From Bordetella parapertussis (GTDB lineage Bacteria; Pseudomonadota; Gammaproteobacteria; Burkholderiales; Burkholderiaceae_C): a stretch of 5,382 nt of DNA. Of the stretch, positions 1 to 5,382 are shown piece after piece; within the stretch, counting starts at the first letter, position 1, and every line of letters starts with the position of its first letter. The DNA lies in the NCBI GenBank assembly GCA_945900685.1, contig CAMDJS010000128.1, forward strand, positions 1 to 5,382, in the 5' to 3' direction. Position numbers and translations under genes: made by a program. A model generated the notes under the pieces. That model was given only the letters and a program-made list of their open reading frames with translations, was not told where the DNA came from and ran no database searches.

Positions 1-1
1 C

Positions 2-403
2 ATCACCCGCTATGTGTTTAATGACTCTGCCGCTTGGACTGAAGAGATCGCTCGCTATTTGCTGATCGCCACGGTGTTCATCGGCGCCGTCATCGGTGTC
101 GCCAAAAACAACCACATTCAAGTGGATTTCTTTTTCCGCTTCATGCCCCCGGCCATGTCGCGCTCACTGTCGGTGTTGGTAGATGTGTGCCGAATTGCAT
201 TCCTAGGCTGTGCGAGTTGGTTGACCTGGGAGTTGATGCAAAAAATGGGCAGCTACCAGATGACCATTGTCAACCTGCCGATGAATATTGTTTACGGCGT
301 GGTTTTGCTGGCTTTTGTTTTGATGACTTGGCGCAGCATCTGGGTTATGCGCGCACATTGGCGGCAAGGTTTCAGCGTGTTGGAACGCCCCGAAAACAAT
401 TGA
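2..403 (+). CDS. TRAP transporter small permease, DctQ family (5' end cut by the window)
   Basis: This is the small membrane subunit of a tripartite ATP-independent periplasmic (TRAP) transporter, which pairs with the large DctM-type subunit and a periplasmic binding protein to import organic acids using an ion gradient. The visible 133 residues begin with the family's conserved stretch ITRYVFN, followed by W-T-E-E-x-A-R-Y-L (about residues 12-20). They contain three hydrophobic segments, near residues 19-35, 55-79 and 94-116. The family normally has four helices and about 160-190 residues, so the first helix and its start lie left of the window. The frame is open to base 2, and a GTG at 14 falls inside the conserved motif, so it is not the start. 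The gene ends in TGA at 401-403, 7 bp before the large permease, as expected for an operon. The binding protein is not in view and is probably upstream. The substrate cannot be read from this subunit. Confidence 0.93.
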   Translation: MTRYVFNDSAAWTEEIARYLLIATVFIGAVIGVAKNNHIQVDFFFRFMPPAMSRSLSVLVDVCRIAFLGCASWLTWELMQKMGSYQMTIVNLPMNIVYGVVLLAFVLMTWRSIWVMRAHWRQGFSVLERPENN

Positions 404-410
404 GAGACCC

Positions 411-1811
411 ATGCTGAAAATTATTTTTCTTTTTCTCTTAAGCGGAGGTTTGCCTGTGGCCATGGCCATGGCTGCAGCTTCTTTGATTTACCTTTGGCTC
501 AACCCGAGCTCACCACCGTTTGTGGTAGTTCACCGCATGGTCTCAGGGATTGACAGTTTTCCGTTGCTGGCCGTGCCGTTTTTTATTCTGGCTGGTAATT
601 TGATGAACACCTCGGGCATCACGCACCGGATTTACGGCTATGCGCTGTCTCTGGTCGGTTGGCTCAAAGGGGGTTTGGGGCATGTGAACGTGGTCGGCTC
701 GGTGGTGTTTGCCGGCATGAGCGGCACAGCCGTGGCAGACGCAGCAGGCCTAGGCACGATTGAAATCAAAGCCATGGTGGACCATGGCTATGACCCCGAG
801 TTCGCTGTTGGCGTGACCGCCGCTTCAGCCACACTCGGCCCCATCATTCCACCCAGCTTGCCGTTCGTTATTTACGGCATGATGGCCAACGTGTCTGTAG
901 GCTCACTTTTCTTGGCGGGCATATTGCCCGGCGGCATCATGGCTTTACTGATGATGCTCACCGTGGCTTATTTCGCACATAAAAACGGCTGGGGTGGCGA
1001 TGTCAAATTCGATGGGCCCAAACTCATCAAAGCCTTGACTGAAACCTTGGTGGTGATCGGTTGGCCGCTGGCTATTTGGTTGTTGGTCACTGAACTGAAC
1101 ACACCACCGCAATTGACCGTGCTGATTGGTTTGGTGGTTTTGTTTGCGGCCGACAAATTGTTCAGCTTCCAAGCTGTGTTGCCCATCATGACACCGGTGT
1201 TGTTGATCGGTGGCATGACCACCGGCGTATTCACGCCTACCGAAGGCGCTATCGCTGCTTGTGTCTGGGCGTTGGTGCTTGGCTTCGCTTGGTACCGCAC
1301 GCTCAACTTCAAACTCTTTGTCAAAATTTGTTTAGACACTGTCGAGACCACGGCCACCGTGTTGTTTATCGTGGCCGCTGCCAGCATCTTCGGCTGGATG
1401 CTGACAGCGACCGGTGTGACCGCAGCTATCGGTCAGTGGGTATTGGGTGTCACCGATCAACCCTGGCAGTTTTTGTTGCTGGCCAATTTGCTCATGCTGT
1501 TTGTCGGTTGCTTTTTAGAGCCGACAGCAGCCATCACGATTCTTGTACCCATACTGGTGCCGATTTGCCTTCAACTTGGCATTGACCCGGTGCATTTCGG
1601 TTTGATCATGGTGCTGAATTTGATGATCGGCTTATTGCACCCGCCCATGGGCATGGTGTTGTTTGTGCTCGCGCGCGTGGCCAACCTGAGTGTGGAGCGC
1701 ACCACCATGGCTATCTTGCCTTGGCTGGTGCCTTTGCTAGGCAGTTTGCTGCTGATCACCTACGTACCAGCCATCTCGCTTTGGCTTCCTCATTACATGT
1801 CTACCACCTGA
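411..1811 (+). CDS. TRAP transporter large permease, DctM family, with an apparent extra membrane hairpin
   Basis: This is the large, transport-carrying subunit of the TRAP system in the inner membrane. The 466-residue protein is hydrophobic throughout. Family landmarks include P-F-F-I-L-A-G-N-L-M (56-65), the A-G-M-S-G-T-A-V-A-D-A-A-G loop (101-113), G-P-I-I-P-P-S (143-149), G-V-F-T-P-T-E-G-A (272-280), F-L-E-P-T-A-A (368-374) and L-L-H-P-P-M-G (408-414). Most DctM proteins have about 425-430 residues. The surplus appears to sit at about 207-250, where two additional hydrophobic stretches separate the cytoplasmic loop from the usual helix that leads to F-T-P-T-E. The ATG at 411 lies 7 bp after the small permease, with a weak GAGAG ribosome-binding sequence just upstream. 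The stop is 11 bp before the dehydratase gene. Its neighbours suggest a sugar-acid substrate, but this is inferred from context only. Confidence 0.95.
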   Translation: MLKIIFLFLLSGGLPVAMAMAAASLIYLWLNPSSPPFVVVHRMVSGIDSFPLLAVPFFILAGNLMNTSGITHRIYGYALSLVGWLKGGLGHVNVVGSVVFAGMSGTAVADAAGLGTIEIKAMVDHGYDPEFAVGVTAASATLGPIIPPSLPFVIYGMMANVSVGSLFLAGILPGGIMALLMMLTVAYFAHKNGWGGDVKFDGPKLIKALTETLVVIGWPLAIWLLVTELNTPPQLTVLIGLVVLFAADKLFSFQAVLPIMTPVLLIGGMTTGVFTPTEGAIAACVWALVLGFAWYRTLNFKLFVKICLDTVETTATVLFIVAAASIFGWMLTATGVTAAIGQWVLGVTDQPWQFLLLANLLMLFVGCFLEPTAAITILVPILVPICLQLGIDPVHFGLIMVLNLMIGLLHPPMGMVLFVLARVANLSVERTTMAILPWLVPLLGSLLLITYVPAISLWLPHYMSTT

Positions 1812-1822
1812 GTTTTTTCACC

Positions 1823-3349
1823 ATGTCTTTATTCATTCGCTTGCATCCTGACGACGATGTCGTTATCGCCCGCCAACAACTCATGAGCGGCAGTACGGTT
1901 GAAGATATCGCTGTGCGCGGTCTGATTCCGCCCGGCCACAAAATCGCGACCCGCACCATAGAAGCCGGACAAGCCGTTCGGCGCTACAACCAGATCATCG
2001 GATTTGCCAGCCAAGCCATTGCGCCCGGTGAACATATTCATACCCACAACATGAACCTGGGTGACAACAAAGGCGACTTCGCCCGCGACTATGCCTACTG
2101 CGCTGATGTCAAACCCGAACCGGCTTTGCAACACGCCGAATTCAAGGGCTATGTGCGGGCTGACGGACGCGTGGCCACACGCAACTACATTGGTATTTTG
2201 TCCAGCGTCAATTGTTCGGCCACCGTGGCGCGTGCCATTGCTGACTATTTTTCACGCACCACCAACCCGTCTGCGCTGGCGGTATTTCCGAATGTTGACG
2301 GTGTGGTCGCACTGACGCACGGCACGGGTTGCGGCATGGACACACATGGCCTGGGTATGCAAGTGTTGGAGCGCACCATGGCTGGTTATGCCACCCACCC
2401 GAACTTTGCCGGTGTGCTTGCGGTGGGTTTGGGTTGTGAAGCCAATCAACTCAAGTCCTGGTTGTCGCACAGCGGTTTGACCGAGGGCAGCACCTTGCAG
2501 ACGTTCAATATCCAGGACAGCGGTGGCACCTCCAAAACCGTGGCCAAAGGCATTGCACTGGTGCAAGCCATGCTGCCCGAGGTGAACAAAGCCACACGCA
2601 GGCCATGCAGCGCGGCGCATTTGACCGTGGGTTTGCAATGCGGCGGCTCAGACGGTTACTCGGGCATCAGCGCCAACCCCGCATTGGGTGCGGCGGTAGA
2701 CCTGCTGGTCGCGCACGGCGGCACAGCCATTTTGAGTGAAACGCCGGAAATTTACGGCGCTGAACATTTGCTAACACGCCGTGCGGTCACGCGCGCGGTC
2801 GGTGAAAAACTGGTCGAGCGCATTCACTGGTGGGAACATTACACCGCCATGCATTCAGGTGAAATGAACAACAACCCCTCGCCCGGCAACAAAGCGGGAG
2901 GCCTCACCACCATTCTTGAAAAATCACTCGGCGCAGTGGCCAAAGGCGGCACCAGCAATTTGCAAGCGGTCTACGAATACGCAGAAAAAGTGGACAAACA
3001 CGGTTTTGTTTACATGGACACGCCGGGCTACGACCCGGTCAGCGCCACGGGACAAGTTGCAGGCGGTGCGAACTTGATTTGTTTCACCACAGGACGCGGC
3101 TCTGCCTACGGCTGCGCACCCTCACCTTCATTGAAACTGGCCACCAACACGGCGCTGTGGGAACGCCAGTCAGATGACATCGATATCAATTGCGGAGAAA
3201 TTGTGGATGGCGCCGTCACAGTTCAGGCCATGGGTCGCGTGATTTTCGATCGCATGCTGTCGTGTGCATCGGGTGAGGCCAGCAAAAGTGAATTGCATGG
3301 CTACGGTCAAAATGAATTTGTGCCTTGGCAATTGGGCGCGGTGATGTGA
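1823..3349 (+). CDS. UxaA/GarD-family sugar-acid dehydratase (SAF + UxaA domains)
   Basis: This is a metal-dependent dehydratase of the altronate/galactarate dehydratase family, which removes water from a sugar acid to give a 2-keto-3-deoxy acid. The 508 residues match the family's length (about 495-525). An N-terminal SAF domain covers about residues 5-77 and ends in the histidine-rich H-I-H-T-H-N (71-76). After a linker, the catalytic UxaA region starts with G-R-V-A-T-R-N-Y (115-122) and S-S-V-N-C-S-A-T (127-134). It continues with H-G-T-G-C-G-M (166-172), G-L-G-C-E (202-206), Q-C-G-G-S-D-G-Y-S-G (272-281), S-E-T-P-E-I-Y-G (305-312), P-S-P-G-N-K-A-G-G (352-360) and D-T-P-G-Y-D-P-V-S-A-T-G (399-410). 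I chose the ATG at 1823 because the SAF domain begins there and it sits 11 bp after the dctM-type stop. The frame stays open upstream to 1721, but that part overlaps the permease. No good Shine-Dalgarno is visible, so translation is probably coupled. The substrate (altronate, galactarate or another acid) cannot be fixed from sequence, so no symbol is given. Confidence 0.9.
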   Translation: MSLFIRLHPDDDVVIARQQLMSGSTVEDIAVRGLIPPGHKIATRTIEAGQAVRRYNQIIGFASQAIAPGEHIHTHNMNLGDNKGDFARDYAYCADVKPEPALQHAEFKGYVRADGRVATRNYIGILSSVNCSATVARAIADYFSRTTNPSALAVFPNVDGVVALTHGTGCGMDTHGLGMQVLERTMAGYATHPNFAGVLAVGLGCEANQLKSWLSHSGLTEGSTLQTFNIQDSGGTSKTVAKGIALVQAMLPEVNKATRRPCSAAHLTVGLQCGGSDGYSGISANPALGAAVDLLVAHGGTAILSETPEIYGAEHLLTRRAVTRAVGEKLVERIHWWEHYTAMHSGEMNNNPSPGNKAGGLTTILEKSLGAVAKGGTSNLQAVYEYAEKVDKHGFVYMDTPGYDPVSATGQVAGGANLICFTTGRGSAYGCAPSPSLKLATNTALWERQSDDIDINCGEIVDGAVTVQAMGRVIFDRMLSCASGEASKSELHGYGQNEFVPWQLGAVM

Positions 3350-3359
3350 CCTCACATGT

Positions 3360-3405
3360 TTGACGGATGGGTTCTACACCGAAACGTCAATGATTGATAC
3401 TTGAC
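3360..3405. promoter_or_regulatory. Candidate operator: overlapping TTGAC/GTCAA inverted repeats
   Basis: Two perfect inverted repeats share one arm. TTGACG (3360-3365) pairs with CGTCAA (3385-3390) across 19 bp. The GTCAA within that second arm (3386-3390) also pairs with TTGAC (3401-3405) across 10 bp. An 11-bp odd palindrome, TCAATGATTGA (3387-3397), is nested here. Symmetric half-sites in a gap between sugar-acid genes suggest a dimeric regulator, but I cannot assign the family, and short repeats of this kind can occur by chance. Confidence 0.22.
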
Positions 3406-3413
3406 TCGTTATG

Positions 3414-3434
3414 CTTGCTACTTGCCACTTGCTT
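3414..3434 (+). repeat. Three-copy heptamer tandem repeat
   Basis: Three adjacent 7-bp units, CTTGCTA, CTTGCCA and CTTGCTT, share the core CTTGC with changes only in the last two bases. They lie in the non-coding gap just after the TTGAC repeats. The function is unknown. It may be a chance or slippage product, or part of a regulator-binding region. Confidence 0.45.
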
Positions 3435-3528
3435 GGCCACAGGCTTCAAGATAAAACAGGTTTTTTCTGAGAAAGCGTATTTTGATTATGTTGGGCATGC
3501 ATCTCACAACCTTGACTTTTATTGCTTT

Positions 3529-3532
3529 GGAG
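3529..3532 (+). promoter_or_regulatory. otnK: Shine-Dalgarno site fixing the otnK start
   Basis: GGAG lies 5 bp upstream of the ATG at 3538. This supports that start over the in-frame TTG at 3394, which would add 48 residues with no resemblance to the kinase N-terminus. Confidence 0.65.
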
Positions 3533-3537
3533 CACTC

Positions 3538-4842
3538 ATGAGTCTCCTACTCGGTTGTATTGCTGACGATTTCACCGGAGCCACAGATCTGGCCAACAAT
3601 TTGGTGCGTGCAGGTATGCGTGTGGTGCAAACCATAGGCGTGCCGGATGCACCCCTGCCCGCAGATTGCAACGCGGTGGTCATCGCGCTGAAGTCACGCA
3701 CCATTGCGCCAGTTGATGCGGTTGCGCAATCGCTTGCTGCCTTGCAGTGGTTGCAATCGCAAAATGTCAAACAGGTGTATTTCAAGTATTGCTCCACTTT
3801 TGACAGTTGGTACCAGGGCGATGTTCGCGGCAATATCGGACCGGTCACTGAAGCGCTGATGCAAGCCATGGGCTGCGACTTCACCATTGCCACACCTGCG
3901 TTTCCAGACAATCAGCGCACAGTGTTCAAAGGGCATTTGTTTGTCGGCGATGTGTTGCTCAGCGACAGCGGCATGAAGAACCATCCGCTCACTCCTATGC
4001 AAGATGCCAATCTGGTGAACGTGATGCAGGCCCAATGCACCCAACGCGTCGGCCTGATCGATTACCGCTGTGTGGCCAAAGGCAGCAAAGCCATTTCAGA
4101 ACGCATCACCGAATTGAAAGCACAAGGTATTTCGATTGCCGTGGTGGATGCGCTCTCCAACGAAGATTTGCTGCGCCTTGGACCTGCTTTGCAACACATG
4201 CCATTGGTCACTGCAGGTTCAGGCGTCGCTATTGGCTTGCCTGCCAATTGGGGCATACAAGCGGCGGCACAAAGCGCCCAATTGCCTGCGGCACAAGGTT
4301 TGCAAGCCATCGTCAGTGGCAGTTGTTCGGTGGCGACCCAAGGCCAAGTGGCAAACTTTGTCAAACATGGCGGCCATGCGTACCAGCTTGACCCCCTCGC
4401 TTGGCCTGACCAAATACCAGCGGCTGAAATTGCCACGCATGTGCTGGCCTGGGCCACCCCACTGCTTGCCAAAGGGCCGGTGCTCGTCTTCTCCACAGCG
4501 GACGCCGAACAAGTCAAAACCGTGCAAGCCAAACGCGGCACCCAAGAGGCCGGTGAACACACCGAACAAGTGCTGGCCATGGTGGCACGCGGCTTGGTCA
4601 AACTCGGTGTTGGCCAGTTGCTGGTGGCAGGCGGCGAAACCTCCGGCGCTTGCGTGCAGGCCTTGGGCATCACGCAAATGACCATTGGTTCACAAATTGA
4701 TCCCGGCGTGCCTTGGTGCCATGCACCCAGCAGTTATGCAGCAAGCGGCAGTTTGCACCTGACCTTGAAGTCGGGCAATTTCGGCAGCCCAGATTTTTTC
4801 AGTAAAGCGTTTGCTGTTTTGAAGTCTGGCAGCCAAGCATGA
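3538..4842 (+). CDS. otnK: Four-carbon sugar-acid kinase (DUF1537), probable 3-oxo-tetronate 4-kinase OtnK
   Basis: This cytoplasmic kinase belongs to the DUF1537 family. OtnK members phosphorylate 3-oxo-tetronate (made from threonate or erythronate) at O4 using ATP. The 434 residues fit the usual length of about 420-430. The N-terminal substrate domain (about 3-230) opens with C-I-A-D-D-F-T-G-A-T-D (7-17) and has K-Y-C-S-T-F-D-S (83-90) and T-P-A-F-P-D-N-Q-R-T (119-128). The C-terminal nucleotide-binding domain (about 257-425) has S-G-S-C-S (260-264), the glycine-rich A-G-G-E-T-S-G (364-370), D-P-G-V-P-W (388-393) and L-K-S-G-N-F-G (410-416). The ATG at 3538 is supported by GGAG and by the family-typical N-terminus. 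Its stop overlaps the next start as ATGA, so the two genes are translationally coupled, and that neighbour (OtnC type) favours OtnK over D-threonate or 3-oxo-isoapionate kinases of the same family. Its exact substrate is inferred from this pairing. Confidence 0.9.
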   Translation: MSLLLGCIADDFTGATDLANNLVRAGMRVVQTIGVPDAPLPADCNAVVIALKSRTIAPVDAVAQSLAALQWLQSQNVKQVYFKYCSTFDSWYQGDVRGNIGPVTEALMQAMGCDFTIATPAFPDNQRTVFKGHLFVGDVLLSDSGMKNHPLTPMQDANLVNVMQAQCTQRVGLIDYRCVAKGSKAISERITELKAQGISIAVVDALSNEDLLRLGPALQHMPLVTAGSGVAIGLPANWGIQAAAQSAQLPAAQGLQAIVSGSCSVATQGQVANFVKHGGHAYQLDPLAWPDQIPAAEIATHVLAWATPLLAKGPVLVFSTADAEQVKTVQAKRGTQEAGEHTEQVLAMVARGLVKLGVGQLLVAGGETSGACVQALGITQMTIGSQIDPGVPWCHAPSSYAASGSLHLTLKSGNFGSPDFFSKAFAVLKSGSQA

Positions 4843-5382
4843 GCCAGGTGCTTCTCAAGACTGACATTCACAAGGCCCGCGAAGAGATGTGTCGCGTAGG
4901 TCGCAGCCTGTTCGAACGCGGGTATGTGCATGCCACGGCGGGCAACATCAGCATGCGGCTTGACAATGGTTTTTTGATCACACCAACTGACGCCTGTCTG
5001 GGCCTTCTGGATCCGAACGATCTGGCGCATCTGGACGCGAACGGCGTGCAACTCAGCGGCGCACGAGCCAGCAAAACGCTGGCATTGCACCGCCGCATTT
5101 ACAGCGCTGCGCAAACACTGTCTCCAGCAACCTCATGCATCATCCACAGCCACAGCACGCATTTGGTCGCACTCAGTTTGCAAAGCCAAACGATATCAAC
5201 AGATTTAGGTCCGGAACTGTTGGCACCCATCACGCCTTACTTTGTGATGAAAGTCGGCCATGTGCCTTTGATCCCTTATCACAAGCCCGGAGACGTAGCA
5301 TCAGCGGATGCGGTTGAAAACGCCATCCGTCGCTACGCTGAACACGGCTTGCCTCTGCACGCGGTCATGCTCTCGCGCTTGG
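4839..5382 (+). CDS. otnC: Class II aldolase-family protein, probable 3-oxo-tetronate 4-phosphate decarboxylase OtnC (3' end cut by the window)
   Basis: This is a zinc-dependent enzyme of the class II aldolase/adducin (AraD/FucA) fold. OtnC members decarboxylate 3-oxo-tetronate 4-phosphate to dihydroxyacetone phosphate and CO2. The visible 181 residues show R-E-E-M-C-R-V-G-R-S-L-F-E-R-G (14-28), the phosphate-loop-like A-G-N-I-S (34-38), L-I-T-P-T-D-A-C-L-G (46-55), A-S-K-T-L-A-L-H (77-84), the metal-binding H-S-H-S-T-H (103-108) and I-T-P-Y-F-V-M-K-V-G-H (131-141). Family members are about 210-220 residues long, so roughly 30-40 residues lie beyond the window. The frame is open to the edge. 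The ATG overlaps the kinase stop by 4 bp and lacks a clear Shine-Dalgarno, so translation is probably by reinitiation. The aldolase catalytic Glu of FucA (S-S-E-W) appears to be replaced by Thr in S-K-T-L, which suits a decarboxylase of this subfamily rather than a true aldolase. Confidence 0.9.
   Translation, partial: MSQVLLKTDIHKAREEMCRVGRSLFERGYVHATAGNISMRLDNGFLITPTDACLGLLDPNDLAHLDANGVQLSGARASKTLALHRRIYSAAQTLSPATSCIIHSHSTHLVALSLQSQTISTDLGPELLAPITPYFVMKVGHVPLIPYHKPGDVASADAVENAIRRYAEHGLPLHAVMLSRL

Larger units (their letters stand above)
3350..3537. other. 188-bp intergenic region with short inverted repeats
   Basis: This is the only sizeable non-coding gap; the other gene junctions are 11 bp or less. 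It is more AT-rich towards its right half. It holds three TTGAC words (3360-3364, 3401-3405, 3512-3516) and one in inverse orientation, GTCAA (3386-3390). It also has a heptamer tandem repeat (3414-3434) and small palindromes. I found no convincing -35/-10 pair: TTGACT at 3401-3406 is a fair -35, but no good -10 lies 16-18 bp downstream. GATAAA at 3450-3455 is a possible -10, with only a weak TTGCTT (3429-3434) at 15 bp spacing. No hairpin followed by a T-run marks a terminator. A regulated internal promoter for the kinase and decarboxylase genes is plausible but not shown. Confidence 0.5.

Noticed and set aside
14..403. GTG at 14 as the true start of the small permease
   Set aside because: The frame is open to the window edge and the conserved R-Y-V-F-N motif spans this codon, so the gene is simply cut by the window.
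1721..1822. Longer N-terminus for the dehydratase, starting inside the large-permease gene
   Set aside because: The 34 extra residues are an out-of-frame reading of the permease gene and lie before the SAF domain. The ATG at 1823 gives the family's usual beginning and a normal operon spacing.
3346..3356. CRP-type site (TGTGA...TCACA)
   Set aside because: The two half-sites are separated by 2 bp, not the 6 bp of the CRP consensus, and they overlap the stop codon.
3344..3391. Rho-independent terminator after the dehydratase gene
   Set aside because: The inverted repeats have a loop that is too short (2 bp) or a long loop (19 bp), the stems are only 6 bp, and no run of T follows.
3453..3474. 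AAAAC-AG-GTTTT and TTTCT-G-AGAAA small palindromes before otnK as hairpin, terminator or riboswitch
   Set aside because: The arms are 5 bp and AT-rich with loops of 1-2 bases, so no stable hairpin is expected, and no riboswitch-like conserved core is visible.
3394..3537. Upstream TTG start for the kinase, adding 48 residues
   Set aside because: The extra segment resembles translated intergenic DNA, while ATG 3538 has GGAG 5 bp upstream and begins right before the conserved A-D-D-F-T-G-A motif.
4062..4685. Long open frame of about 207 codons on the - strand inside the kinase gene, and a + strand frame at 4136-4681
   Set aside because: Both overlap a well-supported kinase gene, show no recognisable domain, and have composition typical of a shadow of a GC-biased gene.
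1..5382. A new defence, mobile or otherwise undescribed system
   Set aside because: All five genes belong to recognised transporter or sugar-acid catabolic families in an operon-like order, with no transposase, integrase, terminal repeats, CRISPR repeats or RNA gene in view.

Overview
The window looks like a chromosomal segment from a betaproteobacterium, probably Burkholderiales and possibly Comamonadaceae-like. This rests on moderately high GC by eye, heavy use of TTG for leucine, protein style, and a TRAP transporter beside sugar-acid catabolic genes. The taxon is an inference; no rRNA or other marker is present. All five genes lie on the + strand and both ends of the window cut a gene.

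Layout: (1) the 3' part of a TRAP transporter small permease (DctQ family, 2-403); (2) the TRAP large permease (DctM family, 411-1811), unusually long because of an apparent extra membrane hairpin; (3) a full-length dehydratase with SAF and UxaA domains (altronate/galactarate dehydratase family, 1823-3349); (4) a 188-bp intergenic stretch (3350-3537) with several short inverted repeats and repeated TTGAC words; (5) a DUF1537-type four-carbon sugar-acid kinase, best matched to 3-oxo-tetronate 4-kinase (OtnK, 3538-4842); (6) the start of a class II aldolase-family protein, best matched to 3-oxo-tetronate 4-phosphate decarboxylase (OtnC, 4839 to beyond the window end), overlapping the kinase by 4 bp.

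Taken together this is a sugar-acid uptake and catabolism cluster. The TRAP permeases would import an aldonate-like or aldarate-like acid. OtnK and OtnC would turn 3-oxo-tetronate (from threonate or erythronate) into dihydroxyacetone phosphate and CO2. The UxaA-family dehydratase does not belong to that textbook tetronate route, so the cluster either serves two acids or uses a variant pathway. The first three genes are tightly packed and probably cotranscribed. The 188-bp gap before otnK may hold a second promoter or an operator.

I see no mobile element, CRISPR array, RNA gene, broken gene or phage feature. The families are known. The most useful open points are the substrate logic, the DctM insertion and the intergenic region.
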